Assembly (NCBI RefSeq): GCF_018614775.1
Contig: NZ_JAGGOF010000032.1
Coordinates: forward strand, 35,135 to 99,134
Direction of reading: 5' to 3'
DNA: 64,000 nucleotides
Source: Pseudomonas fluorescens
Lineage (GTDB): Bacteria > Pseudomonadota > Gammaproteobacteria > Pseudomonadales > Pseudomonadaceae
Below the pieces are notes generated by a model that was not told where the DNA came from, ran no database searches, and worked only from the letters and a program-made list of their open reading frames with translations. A program made the position numbers and the translations under genes. Shown here piece after piece: positions 43,567 to 56,600 of this stretch (position 1 is the stretch's first letter; the number at the start of each line of letters is the position of its first letter).

Positions 43567-44457
43567 TTACCGTGCGCCCAGCTCCTGTTCCTTGAACGTA
43601 TCGAACAACGCCTGCGCCGCCGCCGACAGTTCATACCCCGGCTTGGTCAGCACGCCGATGGACCGCTCGATCACCGGGTCGCTCAAGGTGATGCAGCGGG
43701 CGCCCAGTTCGTGCATCTGGCCGACACACAACGCCGGCACCGCGCTCACCCCCAGGCCACTGGCGACCATCCGCCCGACCGTCGCCAGTTGATGACTCTC
43801 GAACTCCACGGGCAGTTTCATGCCCCGGGCCTGCAAGTGCTCTTCCAGCATTACCCGGACGGTGGATGGCCGTTGCAACGTGATGAACGGCTGGCCGAGC
43901 AAGGTTTTCCAATCGACTTCGCGGCGTTGGGCCAAGGGTGAGTCCTGCGGCACCACCGCGACGAAGCGGTCGAGGTACAACGGTGTGAAGGTCAGTGACG
44001 TCCCCTGCAACGGCTCGAACGCCACGCCCAATTCGACATGACGATCACGCACCATTTCCAGCACCTGTTCATTGATCACGTCGTTGACCGTGACGTTGAC
44101 ATTCGGGTAGCGGGCGCGGAAGGTCTTGAGTATCGGCGGCAGCAGATTACCGGCAAACGATGGCATCGCTGCCAGCGTCACCCGGCCACGCTGCAAGGTG
44201 AAGCGCTGACGCATTTCATCCTCGGCATTGTCCCAGTCGGCAATCAGCCGTCGCGCCAGCGGCACCAGGGATTCACCTTCGGGGGTCAATGCGACGTTGC
44301 GGGTAGTGCGGCTGAACAGGCGCCCGCCCAGGCCCTCTTCCAAGGCCTTGATCGTCAGGCTCAGGGCTGACTGAGATAGGTGCAAGCGCTCGCATGCCAC
44401 GGCGAAGCTCAGGCTCTGGGCCACGGCGAGGAAGGCGCGGATCTGCTTGAGGGTCAT
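43567..44457 (-). CDS. dhcR: LysR-family regulator of the dhcAB-atoB operon
   Basis: This 296-residue LysR-type regulator has the HTH AQSLSFAVACERLHLSQSALSLTI and an effector domain starting RVTLAAMPSFAGNLL. Its divergence from the CoA-transferase genes matches P. aeruginosa PA1998 (dhcR), which activates dehydrocarnitine breakdown. The start at 44457 gives the canonical MTLKQIRAFLAV terminus. A TTGA-N6-TCAA dyad lies in the intergenic region as its likely site. The gene name is by synteny and content. Confidence 0.82.
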   Translation of the reverse strand: MTLKQIRAFLAVAQSLSFAVACERLHLSQSALSLTIKALEEGLGGRLFSRTTRNVALTPEGESLVPLARRLIADWDNAEDEMRQRFTLQRGRVTLAAMPSFAGNLLPPILKTFRARYPNVNVTVNDVINEQVLEMVRDRHVELGVAFEPLQGTSLTFTPLYLDRFVAVVPQDSPLAQRREVDWKTLLGQPFITLQRPSTVRVMLEEHLQARGMKLPVEFESHQLATVGRMVASGLGVSAVPALCVGQMHELGARCITLSDPVIERSIGVLTKPGYELSAAAQALFDTFKEQELGAR

Positions 44458-44518
44458 GGTCGCTATGCTCCCAGCGGTGAGCGGCAAGTTTCGAGCCGCG
44501 AGAGGTGGGCGGCGATTG

Positions 44519-44532
44519 TTGAGATTTATCAA
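44519..44532. promoter_or_regulatory. TTGA-N6-TCAA dyad, candidate DhcR site
   Basis: TTGAGATTTATCAA lies 62 bp from the dhcR start and 92 bp before dhcA, with an AT-rich stretch beyond it towards dhcA. Its symmetry and T-N11-A spacing suit a LysR-type activator. Confidence 0.5.
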
Positions 44533-44623
44533 TCAATCCAAGCTAAAAATCAACTTAACAAATATATGACTTGGCGCAACACTGCAGTTCATTGCGACCC
44601 CATCAAGAATAAAAGAGGTGTCT

Positions 44624-45322
44624 ATGGCAGGTTTCGACAAACGCGTGAGCTCCTATGAGCAAGCGCTGGAAGGCTTGAAGGACGGCATGACCGTTATTGC
44701 CGGCGGCTTCGGCCTCTGCGGGATCCCGGAAAACCTGATCGCCGAGATCAAGCGCAAGGGCATCCGCGACCTCACCGTGGTCTCCAACAACTGCGGCGTC
44801 GACGGTTTCGGCCTCGGTGTGCTGCTGGAAGACCGGCAGATCCGCAAGGTGATTGCCTCCTACGTAGGCGAAAACGCCCTGTTCGAGCAGCAACTGCTCA
44901 GCGGCGAAATCGAAGTCCAACTCACCCCCCAAGGCACTCTCGCCGAAAAGATGCGCGCCGGTGGCGCAGGTATCCCGGCCTTCTTCACCGCCACCGGCGT
45001 CGGCACGCCCGTGGCCGAAGGCAAGGAAGTGCGTGAATTCCATGGCCGCCCCTACCTGATGGAAGAATCCATCACCGGCGACTTCGCCATTGTCAAAGGC
45101 TGGAAAGCCGACCATTTCGGCAACGTGGTCTACCGCCACACCGCGCAGAACTTCAATCCGCTGGCCGCCACGGCTGGCAGGATCACCGTGGTGGAAGTCG
45201 AGGAAATCGTCGAACCCGGCGAGCTGGACCCGACGCAGATCCATACCCCCGGCATCTACGTCGACCGGGTCATTTGCGGCACGTTCGAAAAGCGCATCGA
45301 ACAGCGCACCGTGCGTAAGTGA
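44624..45322 (+). CDS. dhcA: 3-ketoacid (dehydrocarnitine) CoA-transferase subunit A
   Basis: This 232-residue protein is the alpha subunit of a family I CoA-transferase that moves CoA from succinyl- or acetyl-CoA to a 3-oxoacid. It has the signature [17 protein letters not shown] near residue 24 and ends in [28 protein letters not shown] precedes the start. In P. aeruginosa the equivalent pair acts on dehydrocarnitine in carnitine catabolism; acetoacetate is another possible substrate. It is followed by subunit B and a thiolase. Confidence 0.88.
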   Translation: MAGFDKRVSSYEQALEGLKDGMTVIAGGFGLCGIPENLIAEIKRKGIRDLTVVSNNCGVDGFGLGVLLEDRQIRKVIASYVGENALFEQQLLSGEIEVQLTPQGTLAEKMRAGGAGIPAFFTATGVGTPVAEGKEVREFHGRPYLMEESITGDFAIVKGWKADHFGNVVYRHTAQNFNPLAATAGRITVVEVEEIVEPGELDPTQIHTPGIYVDRVICGTFEKRIEQRTVRK

Positions 45323-45357
45323 TCCCCTGCCCCCGGCCCGAATGAAGGAATAACACC

Positions 45358-46023
45358 ATGGCACTTTCCCGCGAACAAATGGCTCAACGCGTCGCCCGCG
45401 AAATGCAGGACGGCTTCTACGTGAACCTGGGCATCGGCATTCCCACCCTGGTCGCCAACTACATCCCCGAAGGCATGGAAGTCATGCTGCAATCGGAAAA
45501 CGGCCTGCTCGGCATGGGCGCGTTCCCCACTGAAGCCGAAGTCGATGCCGACATGATCAACGCCGGCAAGCAGACCGTCACGGCCCGCATCGGCGCGTCG
45601 ATCTTCTCTTCGGCCGAATCGTTTGCGATGATCCGCGGCGGCCACATCGACCTGACCGTACTCGGCGCGTTCGAGGTGGACGTCGAAGGCAACATTGCCT
45701 CGTGGATGATCCCCGGCAAACTGGTCAAGGGCATGGGCGGCGCGATGGACCTGGTGGCTGGCGCCGAGAACATCATCGTCACCATGACCCACGCGTCCAA
45801 GGACGGCGAGTCGAAACTGCTGCCCCGTTGCAGCCTGCCGCTGACCGGTGCCGGCTGCATCAAGCGCGTACTGACCGACCTTGCCTACCTGGAAATCCAG
45901 GACGGCGCCTTCATTCTGAAAGAACGTGCCCCCGGCGTCAGCGTCGAGGAAATCGTCGCCAAGACCGCCGGCAAGTTGATCGTGCCGGACCACGTCCCTG
46001 AAATGCAATTCGCTGCCCAGTGA
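45358..46023 (+). CDS. dhcB: 3-ketoacid (dehydrocarnitine) CoA-transferase subunit B
   Basis: This 221-residue beta subunit carries the catalytic Glu47 of CoA-transferases in [11 protein letters not shown], the residue that forms the glutamyl-CoA thioester. [13 protein letters not shown] and [17 protein letters not shown] are also conserved. It lies 35 bp after dhcA and ends 11 bp before atoB, so all three are one operon. It requires the alpha subunit for activity. Confidence 0.9.
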   Translation: MALSREQMAQRVAREMQDGFYVNLGIGIPTLVANYIPEGMEVMLQSENGLLGMGAFPTEAEVDADMINAGKQTVTARIGASIFSSAESFAMIRGGHIDLTVLGAFEVDVEGNIASWMIPGKLVKGMGGAMDLVAGAENIIVTMTHASKDGESKLLPRCSLPLTGAGCIKRVLTDLAYLEIQDGAFILKERAPGVSVEEIVAKTAGKLIVPDHVPEMQFAAQ

Positions 46024-46034
46024 GGAGAGATTCG

Positions 46035-47216
46035 ATGCAAGAAGTCGTGATTGTCGCCGCTACCCGTACCGCCATCGGCAGTTTCCAGGGGGCGCTGGCT
46101 TCCATTCCCGCCCCGGAACTCGGTGCGGCGGTGATTCGTCGGCTGTTGGAGCAGACCGGTCTTGCGGGCGACCAGGTGGACGAAGTGATCCTCGGCCAGG
46201 TGCTGACCGCAGGTTCCGGGCAGAACCCGGCGCGCCAGGCGTCGATCCTCGCCGGCCTGCCCCACGCAGTGCCAGCGCTGACCCTGAACAAGGTCTGCGG
46301 CTCGGGGCTCAAGGCCTTGCACCTCGGTGCCCAGGCGATCCGCTGCGGTGACGCCGAGGTCATCATCGCTGGTGGCATGGAGAACATGAGCCTGGCGCCC
46401 TACGTGCTGCCGGCCGCCCGCACCGGCCTGCGCATGGGCCATGCAAAGATGATCGACAGCATGATCACCGACGGTTTGTGGGATGCCTTCAACGATTACC
46501 ACATGGGTATCACCGCCGAGAACCTGGTGGACAAGTACGGCATCAGCCGCGAGGAGCAGGACGCCTTCGCCGCTGCGTCCCAGCAGAAAGCCGTCGCCGC
46601 GATTGAGGGTGGTCGGTTCGCTGACGAGATCACGCCGGTCCTGATTCCCCAGCGCAAGGGCGATCCGGTGGCGTTCGCGACCGACGAACAGCCACGCGCC
46701 GGCACCACCGCCGAATCCCTGGGCAAGCTCAAGCCGGCCTTCAAGAAGGACGGCAGCGTCACCGCCGGCAATGCCTCGTCGCTCAATGACGGCGCTGCGG
46801 CGGTGCTGCTGATGAGTGCGGCAAAAGCCAAGGCCCTGGGTTTGCCGGTCCTGGCGAAGATCAGCGCCTATGCCAACGCCGGCGTTGACCCGGCAATCAT
46901 GGGCATCGGCCCGGTCTCGGCCACCCGCCGCTGCCTGGACAAAGCCGGCTGGTCGCTGGAGCAACTGGACCTGATTGAAGCCAACGAGGCCTTCGCGGCC
47001 CAGTCGCTGGCCGTGGCCCGCGAACTGGAATGGGACATGGACAAGGTCAACGTCAACGGCGGCGCCATCGCCCTGGGCCACCCCATCGGCGCATCGGGGT
47101 GCCGGGTACTGGTATCGCTGCTGCACGAAATGATCAAGCGCGACGCCAAAAAAGGCCTCGCAACCTTGTGCATCGGCGGCGGCCAGGGCGTGGCATTGGC
47201 GCTGGAACGGGCGTAG
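46035..47216 (+). CDS. atoB: Acetyl-CoA C-acetyltransferase (thiolase)
   Basis: This 393-residue thiolase splits acetoacetyl-CoA into two acetyl-CoA, or runs the reverse reaction. Its nucleophile is Cys88 in [11 protein letters not shown], with the [11 protein letters not shown] histidine loop and the second catalytic Cys in [18 protein letters not shown] precedes the ATG. As the third gene after dhcAB it consumes the CoA-ester product. A good terminator follows. The fatty-acid transporter and hydroxybutyrate dehydrogenase that follow atoB in P. aeruginosa are not here. Confidence 0.93.
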   Translation: MQEVVIVAATRTAIGSFQGALASIPAPELGAAVIRRLLEQTGLAGDQVDEVILGQVLTAGSGQNPARQASILAGLPHAVPALTLNKVCGSGLKALHLGAQAIRCGDAEVIIAGGMENMSLAPYVLPAARTGLRMGHAKMIDSMITDGLWDAFNDYHMGITAENLVDKYGISREEQDAFAAASQQKAVAAIEGGRFADEITPVLIPQRKGDPVAFATDEQPRAGTTAESLGKLKPAFKKDGSVTAGNASSLNDGAAAVLLMSAAKAKALGLPVLAKISAYANAGVDPAIMGIGPVSATRRCLDKAGWSLEQLDLIEANEAFAAQSLAVARELEWDMDKVNVNGGAIALGHPIGASGCRVLVSLLHEMIKRDAKKGLATLCIGGGQGVALALERA

Positions 47217-47280
47217 TCGGTAACGGGTTCAACGGTGGCTGCGGGGACCCACGAACATCCTCACAGCCATTGGCAACAAC

Positions 47281-47315
47281 ACCGGCGCCACCTCGGTTGC
47301 GCCGGTTTTTTTTTG
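47281..47315 (+). terminator. Rho-independent terminator of dhcA-dhcB-atoB
   Basis: ACCGGCGC and GCGCCGGT form a stem followed by nine T residues, 64 bp after atoB. Confidence 0.9.
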
Positions 47316-47338
47316 CCTGGAAAAAGCCCCTCCACTCC

Positions 47339-47378
47339 CTGTGGGAGCGGGCTTGCTCGCGAAAGCGGTGGGTCAGCC
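47339..47378. repeat. Single REP element
   Basis: TGTGGGAGCGGGCTTGCTCGCG followed by AAAGCGGTGGGTCAGCC is one unpaired REP next to the 3' end of the GntR-type gene. Confidence 0.85.
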
Positions 47379-47390
47379 AACAATGGGCTA

Positions 47391-48100
47391 TCAGGCCCCC
47401 ACCCCAAACCGGTCGCGGCTGTTGGTCAGGTGCAGCCACATGGCCGCGCGGGCGGCGTCCGGGTCCTGGCGTTTGATGGCGTTGAAGATTGCTTCGTGTT
47501 CAAGGCTCGCCAATTGCGCCACTTGCTCAGGTCGGCCTGGCCGCGCTCGATCACATTGACCCGGGTCCTGGGGATCATCGCACTGCCCAGATGCTGCATG
47601 ATCTCGACAAAGCAGGTGTTGTCCGTGGCCTCAGCGATCAGCAGATGGAAACGTCGATCGGCTTCGACGCAGCTGTCGTTGTTGCTGGACAGCCGCTGGT
47701 AATCATCCAGCGCCTGGCGCATCTGTTGCAGCTGGCCTTCGCTACGGCGTTGGGCGGCCAAGGCGGCTGCCTGGGTTTCCAGGCCCAGGCGCAGTTCCAA
47801 TATGCCGCGCACACCGGCTGCCGTGTCGACATTGAGCCGCAAACCCGGCTCGCCAGTCTGCTCCAGCACAAACGTGCCGATGCCATGGCGGGTTTCCACC
47901 AGCCCCGAGGCCTGCAACTTGGAAATCGCCTCACGCACTACCGTGCGACTGACGCCATGCTCCAGCACGATCGCCCCTTCGGACGGTAACTTCGCCCCCG
48001 GCTTCAACTGCCCCAGCAAGATGCGCTGGCTCAACTTCGCCACCAGGTCATGGGCCAGGTTGTGGGTACGCTTGCGCAGGGGCGCTTCGGTGTCGTGCAT
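47391..48100 (-). pseudogene. FadR-type GntR regulator of the glucarate genes, frameshifted
   Basis: The intact frame has a GntR winged helix (LPSEGAIVLEHGVSRTVVREAI) and the first part of an FCD ligand domain (ADRRFHLLIAEATDNTCF), then loses family character after ERGQADLS near 47526. Shifting by one base restores [28 protein letters not shown] and [11 protein letters not shown] to a TGA at 47391, so one base appears to be missing. The lost part contains two of the histidines that bind metal in FCD domains. As read, the frame continues to 47426 with an unrelated 35-residue tail. It could be a real mutation or a sequencing error. It is divergent from gudP. Confidence 0.8.
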
Positions 48101-48178
48101 CGCCAGGGTTCCTCGAAAACAGGCTGACTGATCCTACCATCTGTGGGACTTGGGAGTGATCACCGCCTCGCCCCCAAC

Positions 48179-48189
48179 TTGTATGACAA
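48179..48189. promoter_or_regulatory. FadR-type operator TTGTATGACAA
   Basis: TTGTATGACAA fits the FadR-subfamily consensus T-N-G-T-N3-A-C-N-A exactly. It lies 78 bp upstream of the GntR-type gene in the divergent 339-bp region and suggests autoregulation. Confidence 0.6.
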
Positions 48190-48368
48190 CACACCAAAAA
48201 AGCTGGAATTCATCAGGGCATCAACCCTTGGACGGATCCCTCCACGGGGTTGTTCCTTCCTCATGCCCGCCTCCCCAGATCCATACTATCCAACGAATAC
48301 GGCACAAAAAGGCACTAACGCCAATCCAAACATCATCAAAAAACATCTTGTCATTGAAAAAAATCAAG

Positions 48369-48376
48369 TTGTATGA
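48369..48376. promoter_or_regulatory. Second TTGTATGA half-site near gudP
   Basis: TTGTATGA, identical to the first eight bases of the operator at 48179, lies 63 bp before the gudP start within an AT-rich stretch. The second half (TGTC) does not match, so it would be a weak site. The remaining DNA between is AT-rich with no gene. Confidence 0.4.
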
Positions 48377-48439
48377 TGTCTATCAACATCGGCACCTGCA
48401 CGATGCCCCGCATAAAAATAACGAGTGGGAGAAAAACCA

Positions 48440-49786
48440 GTGAACACAACCATCCCCCAGGCAGATGCCGGCGCGGATCCCGTGCTGCTCTCGGCCATCG
48501 CCAAGGTCAAGCGCCACATCCTGCCGCTGTTCGTCATCATGTTTATCGTCAACTACATCGACCGGGTGAACATCGGTTTCGTGCGCGCTCACATGGAGCA
48601 CGACCTGGGCATCGGCGCGGCCGCCTACGGCTTTGGCGCCGGCCTGTTCTTCATCGGTTACGCGCTGTTCGAAGTGCCTTCCAACATCCTGTTGCAACGA
48701 ATCGGCGCCCGCATCTGGCTGACCCGCATCATGCTCACCTGGGGCCTGGTGGCCGCCGGCATGGCGTTCATCCAGAACGAAACCCACTTCTACATCCTGC
48801 GCTTTCTGCTGGGCGTGGCCGAAGCCGGTTTCTTCCCCGGGGTGATCTACTACTTCACCCGTTGGCTGCCAGGCGCTGAACGCGGCAAGGCCATCGCCAT
48901 CTTCCTCAGCGGCTCGGCCATTGCGTCGCTGATTTCCGGCCCGCTGTCGGGGTTGCTCCTGCAAATCAACGGCCTGGGCCTGCACGGCTGGCAGTGGATG
49001 TACTTCATCGAAGGGATGTTCTCGGTCGGCCTGTGCGTCTTCGTCTGGTTCTGGCTGGACTCCAAGCCCCACGACGCCAAATGGCTGAGCCGCGAGGAAC
49101 AGGACGCACTGGTGCAAACCATCGATGATGAACAACGGGCCCGCGAAGCCGCCACGCCGATCAAGTTGTCCATTGGCAAGTTGCTCAAGGATCGCCAGAT
49201 CATCCTGTTTTGCCTGATCTATTTCTTCATCCAACTGACGATTTACGCCGCGACATTCTGGCTGCCGAGCATCATCAAGAAGATGGGTGACCTCAGCGAC
49301 ATCCAGGTCGGTTTGTTCAACTCGATCCCCTGGTTGCTGTCGATTGTCGGCATGTACGCCTTCGCCTCGCTGTCGGCCAAATGGAAATTCCAGCAAGCCT
49401 GGGTGGCCGCCGCGCTGTTGATCGCCGCCGCCGGGATGTTCATGTCCACCACCGGCGGACCAATCTTCGCCTTCGTCGCCATCTGCTTCGCGGCCTTGGG
49501 CTTCAAGTCGGCTTCGTCGCTGTTCTGGCCGATTCCCCAGGCGTACCTGGACGCACGGATCGCCGCCGGGGTGATCGCGCTGATCAACTCCGTGGGCAAT
49601 CTTGGCGGGTTCGTCGCGCCGACCACGTTCGGCCTGCTGGAGGAGCACACCGGTTCGATCCAGGGCGGCCTCTATGGCCTGGCGGCCACCTCGATCATTG
49701 CCGCGATCATCGTCTTCGCCGCCCGCAATACGCCCAAGCCCAAGTCGGCAACGACGCCGGCCAACCCGGCCGCGAGCCATGCCTGA
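48440..49786 (+). CDS. gudP: MFS transporter, glucarate/galactarate type
   Basis: This 448-residue inner-membrane carrier belongs to the anion:cation symporter group of the MFS (GudP/GarP/phthalate permease). It has [16 protein letters not shown] at TM1, [24 protein letters not shown] at TM4-5 and twelve segments overall. The GTG at 48440 is preceded by GGGAGA. It is followed 28 bp later by glucarate dehydratase, so the substrate is most likely D-glucarate or galactarate. A frameshifted FadR-type regulator is divergent from it. Confidence 0.9.
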   Translation: MNTTIPQADAGADPVLLSAIAKVKRHILPLFVIMFIVNYIDRVNIGFVRAHMEHDLGIGAAAYGFGAGLFFIGYALFEVPSNILLQRIGARIWLTRIMLTWGLVAAGMAFIQNETHFYILRFLLGVAEAGFFPGVIYYFTRWLPGAERGKAIAIFLSGSAIASLISGPLSGLLLQINGLGLHGWQWMYFIEGMFSVGLCVFVWFWLDSKPHDAKWLSREEQDALVQTIDDEQRAREAATPIKLSIGKLLKDRQIILFCLIYFFIQLTIYAATFWLPSIIKKMGDLSDIQVGLFNSIPWLLSIVGMYAFASLSAKWKFQQAWVAAALLIAAAGMFMSTTGGPIFAFVAICFAALGFKSASSLFWPIPQAYLDARIAAGVIALINSVGNLGGFVAPTTFGLLEEHTGSIQGGLYGLAATSIIAAIIVFAARNTPKPKSATTPANPAASHA

Positions 49787-49814
49787 TCATTCGATTCGTT
49801 CAAGGACAAGCACA

Positions 49815-51158
49815 ATGAACTCACAAGAAGCCAGCCAAGCCCCGATCATCACCAGCATGCAGATCGTACCCGTGGCCGGTCATGACGGCATGCTGCTGAA
49901 CCTCAGTGGCGCTCACGGCCCGTTCTTCACCCGCAATATCGTCATCCTCAAGGACAACGCCGGCCACACCGGCGTGGGCGAAGTGCCCGGCGGCGAGCGC
50001 ATTCGCCAGACCCTCGAAGATGCCCGCGCGCTTGTGGTCGGCAGCCCTATCGGTACTTACCAGAAGATTCTCAACACCGTGCGTCATGCGTTCGCCGACC
50101 GCGACGCCGGCGGCCGTGGCTTGCAGACCTTCGACCTGCGCATCACCATCCACGCGGTGACAGGTCTGGAAGCCGCCCTGCTGGACCTGCTCGGCCAGCA
50201 CCTCGATGTGCCGGTGGCGGCCCTGCTCGGCGAAGGCCAGCAACGCGATGAAGTGAAGATGCTCGGTTATCTGTTCTATGTCGGTGACCGCCAGCAGACC
50301 AACCTGGCCTACCGCAGCGAACCGGACGCCGACAACGACTGGTTCCGCGTCCGTCATGAAAAGGCCCTGGACGCCGACGCCGTGGTCCGCCTGGCTGAAG
50401 CGGCCCATGCGCACTATGGCTTCCAGGACTTCAAGCTCAAGGGTGGCGTACTCAAGGGCGACGAAGAAATCGAAGCCGTCACGGCCCTGGCCGAGCGCTT
50501 CCCCCAGGCGCGCGTCACCCTGGACCCGAACGGCGCCTGGTCACTCAAGGAAGCGATCCGCCTGTGCCGCGACCAACACAAGGTCCTGGCTTATGCCGAA
50601 GACCCGTGCGGTGCCGAGAACGGTTACTCCGGCCGTGAAGTCATGGCCGAATTCCGCCGCGCGACGGGCCTCAAGACCGCGACCAACATGATCGCCACCG
50701 ACTGGCGCGAAATGGGTCACGCCATCACCTTGCAGTCGGTGGACATTCCCCTCGCCGATCCGCACTTCTGGACCATGCAAGGCTCGGTGCGCGTGGCGCA
50801 GATGTGCAATGAATGGGGCCTGACCTGGGGCTCCCATTCCAACAACCACTTCGACATTTCCCTGGCAATGTTCACCCACGTGGCCGCCGCCGCGCCGGGC
50901 GACATCACCGCCATCGACACCCACTGGATCTGGCAGGATGGCCAGCGATTGACCAAGGCCCCGCTGCAAATCCAGGGTGGCTGCGTGCAGGTGCCGAAAA
51001 AACCGGGATTGGGAATTGAGCTGGACACGGATCAGTTGGCCAAGGCCCATGAGCTGTACAAAGGCATGGGCCTCGGCGCACGGGACGATGCGGTGGCGAT
51101 GCAGTTCCTGATTCCGGGCTGGACGTTCAACAACAAGCAGCCATGCCTGGTGCGCTGA
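49815..51158 (+). CDS. gudD: Glucarate dehydratase
   Basis: This 447-residue enolase-superfamily enzyme dehydrates D-glucarate to 5-keto-4-deoxyglucarate. Landmarks are the catalytic lysine in [13 protein letters not shown], metal ligands in [16 protein letters not shown] and ATNMIATDW, and the His in [14 protein letters not shown]. The length and the ending [14 protein letters not shown] agree with GudD. It is cotranscribed with gudP. Downstream, part of its 3' end is repeated within a repeat array. Confidence 0.94.
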   Translation: MNSQEASQAPIITSMQIVPVAGHDGMLLNLSGAHGPFFTRNIVILKDNAGHTGVGEVPGGERIRQTLEDARALVVGSPIGTYQKILNTVRHAFADRDAGGRGLQTFDLRITIHAVTGLEAALLDLLGQHLDVPVAALLGEGQQRDEVKMLGYLFYVGDRQQTNLAYRSEPDADNDWFRVRHEKALDADAVVRLAEAAHAHYGFQDFKLKGGVLKGDEEIEAVTALAERFPQARVTLDPNGAWSLKEAIRLCRDQHKVLAYAEDPCGAENGYSGREVMAEFRRATGLKTATNMIATDWREMGHAITLQSVDIPLADPHFWTMQGSVRVAQMCNEWGLTWGSHSNNHFDISLAMFTHVAAAAPGDITAIDTHWIWQDGQRLTKAPLQIQGGCVQVPKKPGLGIELDTDQLAKAHELYKGMGLGARDDAVAMQFLIPGWTFNNKQPCLVR

Positions 51159-51405
51159 ACCTGAGGTGGGTGATCGGGGAATGCAGCCAGGGACGCTCCG
51201 CGTTCCGAAGCGTGACGCAGAGCGTCACAGGATGCGTTCCCACGCGGAGCGTGGGAACGATCAGATGCCTGGTGCGTTGACCCTGAGGTGGTGATCGTTC
51301 CTCACGCTCTGCGTGGGAATGCAGCCAGGGACGCTCCGCGTTCCGAAAGCGTGATGCAGAGCGTCACAGGATGCGTTCCCACGCGGAGCGTGGGGACGAT
51401 CGGAC
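51143..51405. repeat. Tandem duplication of gudD 3' end with type C palindromes
   Basis: The gudD end ATGCCTGGTGCGCTGAAC (51143) reappears as ATGCCTGGTGCGTTGACC at 51265, followed in both by CTGAGGTGG and GTGATCG. A second block, ATGCAGCCAGGGACGCTCCG through the GTTCCCACGCGGAGCGTGG hairpin, occurs at 51181 and 51319. The region therefore arose by a duplication that included gene sequence. It occupies the gap to glgB, with both genes converging on it. Confidence 0.9.
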
Positions 51406-51414
51406 CCAGGACGA

Positions 51415-53649
<2,235 letters not shown>

Positions 53650-53660
53650 GATTCTCTCCA

Positions 53661-56600
53661 CTAAATCGGTCCGGCTATGTCGGAAAAGGGTTCCAGGCCA
53701 CTCAACAACCCGTACAGACCGTGCAACGGCACGGGCAGCCAGGCGGGGCGATTCTCGGCTTCATAAGCCACTTCATAGGCCGCCTTCTCCAGGCCGAACA
53801 ACGCCAGCGCAGCGTCTTCGCCTTCAGCATCCTTCCATTCATGGGCAAGACTAGCTGCCGCCAGCCGATATGCCTCGACAAATGCCTGGCGAGCCTCTTT
53901 CAGGTAACGATCGGCCACCCGCTGCCGGGCTGCATCGGCATCCGCCGTACTGTCGACGGTGTTCAAGTGGATCGCCATCGCCGCTGCGTAATCGAAGGAG
54001 CGCAGCACACCACTGACATCCTTGTACGGGCTGTGCTTGCCACGGCGTTCATGCAATGGCCGCGCCGGTTCGCCCTCGAAGTCGATCAGGTAGGCGTCGC
54101 CCTTGATCACCAGCACCTGGCCCAGGTGCAGATCGCCATGCACCCGGATACGCAAGCCGCCGGCAGCCTTGCCGGCCAAGTCCTGAACGTGGGCCAGGAC
54201 GGTTTTCCGGTGTTCCAGCAAGCGTGCGACCATGGCCTGGTCCGCCGGGTTCAATTGGTCCTGGTTCTGCTTGAGCAGACGCAGGGCGTTTTCCACCTGG
54301 GCGGCCACGTCCTTGCCAATCGCCTGGGCTTGCTTGGCATTCGTGGCTTGCGGGGCGAAGTCCGGGTCGTCGGTGGGCTGGGCCAGCGCCTGGTGCATTT
54401 CCCCCAGGCGTTGCCCGAGCATGCCGGCAAAATCCTTCAGTTCACCCAGGGCGTTGTAGTGTTGCTCCTGCTCGGACACCGCATCCGCCAACTCGTCCCG
54501 TAGCGCACGCTCAAGGTTGTTCTGGGTCCATTCCCAGGCATCGCCCTGGTTACTCAGGTAGCCCTGGGCAATCATCAGCAAGGCATCTTCCCCTTGGGCG
54601 TCACGGCGAATCACCGAACCCAGCAGCGGCGAGATATTGCTGAAGCCGGCGGCGGTCAGGTAGGCACTCATCTCCAGTTCCGGATGGACGCCCGAGGCAA
54701 CCTTGCGGATCAGCTTGAGGACCAGGTTGCCACCCACTACCACCGAACTGTTGGATTGCTCGGCGGACAGGTAGCGCACCTCCGGCTCATCCCCCAGGTT
54801 CAACGCCGCCAGGCCTTCGGCGGGTTCGAACCGCAACTCACCGTCCTTGCAGGGCAGCACGGCGCCGGCCTGCATGCTTCGCAGCACCGATCGCACGAAG
54901 CTTTCCAGGCTGAACGCATCGGTGATGAAGCCGACCTGGCGAACCCGACGCACCCGGGAAAGGGCCAGTTGTTGGGGCAATGCCGAACCCAATTGGTCTT
55001 CGGCCAACAGACCGAACGGCAGTTGATAGCGCAGGGTCTGGCCGCCGCTGGTCACGTCGATCTCGCTGAGCAATACCGGATGCTGCGGGTCGCCGAAGCG
55101 CACCCCATAGACAATATCGACCTTCTCGATCGCGCTGTCCTTGCCGGCGAACCAGCGCCGTTTTTGCAGCCAGTTGGGGAGAATGGTTTGCTCCAACGTA
55201 GTGCGCGACGGCGCTTCGAGCAATTCTTCCAGGCGTTTTTTCAGCACCAGGGTGGTGAAGTCCGGCAGGCTCTGGGCCGGTTCGACGTGCCAGCTCGGCA
55301 TCTGGTTTTCCGCCGCCAGGGCGAACCAATAGAAGCCATACGGCGCCAGGGTCAGCAGGAAATTCAGCTGGCCGATTGGCGGGAAGGCATTACCCCCGAG
55401 CATCTCCACCGGGACCATGCCGGCGTAGGCCGACAGGTCCAGCTCGGCCGCCTGGGCGCTGCGGGACACGTTGGCCACGCACAGGATGATTTCATGCTTG
55501 CCGTCGGGGCCGGTGTATTCGCGGGTGTAGGCCAGGATCCGGCGATTGCTCGGCGACAGCATCTTCAACGTGCCACGACCGAATGCCTTGGACTGTTTGC
55601 GCACCGCCAGCATCCGCCGGGTCCAGTTGAGCAGCGAGTGCGGGTCGCCCGCCTGGGTCTCGACGTTGACCGACTGGTAGCCGTACTGCGGGTCCATGAT
55701 CGGCGGCAGCACCAGGCTGGCCGGGTCGGCCCGGGAGAAGCCACCGTTGCGGTCGATCGACCATTGCATCGGTGTGCGCACGCCATCGCGGTCGCCCAGG
55801 TAGATGTTGTCGCCCATGCCGATCTCGTCGCCGTAATACAAGGTCGGTGTGCCCGGCATCGACAGCAGCAGGCTGTTGAGCAGCTCCACGCGACGACGGT
55901 CGCGCTCCATCAAGGGCGCCAGGCGCCGGCGAATCCCCAGGTTGATCCGCGCCCGACGGTCGGCCGCGTAGTAGTTCCACAGGTAGTCGCGCTCCTTGTC
56001 GGTGACCATTTCCAGGGTCAGCTCATCGTGGTTACGCAGGAAAATCGCCCACTGGCAATTGGCGGGGATCTCCGGGGTCTGGCGCAGGATGTCGGTGATC
56101 GGGAAACGGTCTTCCTGGGCCAGCGCCATGTACATGCGCGGCATCAGCGGGAAGTGGAACGCCATGTGGCATTCGTCGCCGTTCAGGCCCTGGGCATCGA
56201 CGTCGCCGAAGTACAGCTGGGTGTCTTCCGGCCACTGGTTGGCTTCGGCCAGCAGCATCCGGTCAGGGTAGTTGGCATCGATCTCGGCGCGGATCAGCTT
56301 CAGCACATCATGGGTTTCGGGCAGGTTTTCGTTGTTGGTGCCGTCGCGCTCGATCAGGTACGGGATCGCATCCAGGCGCAGGCCGTCGATGCCCATGTCC
56401 AGCCAGTAGCGCATCACCGACAACACAGCCTTGATGACCTGCGGGTTATCGAAATTGAGGTCCGGCTGGTGGGAGTAGAAGCGGTGCCAGAAGTACTGGC
56501 CGGCCACCGGGTCCCAGGTCCAGTTGGACTTCTCGGTGTCGAGGAAAATGATGCGCGTGCCATCGTACTTGTGGTCATCGTCGGACCAGACGTAGAAGTC

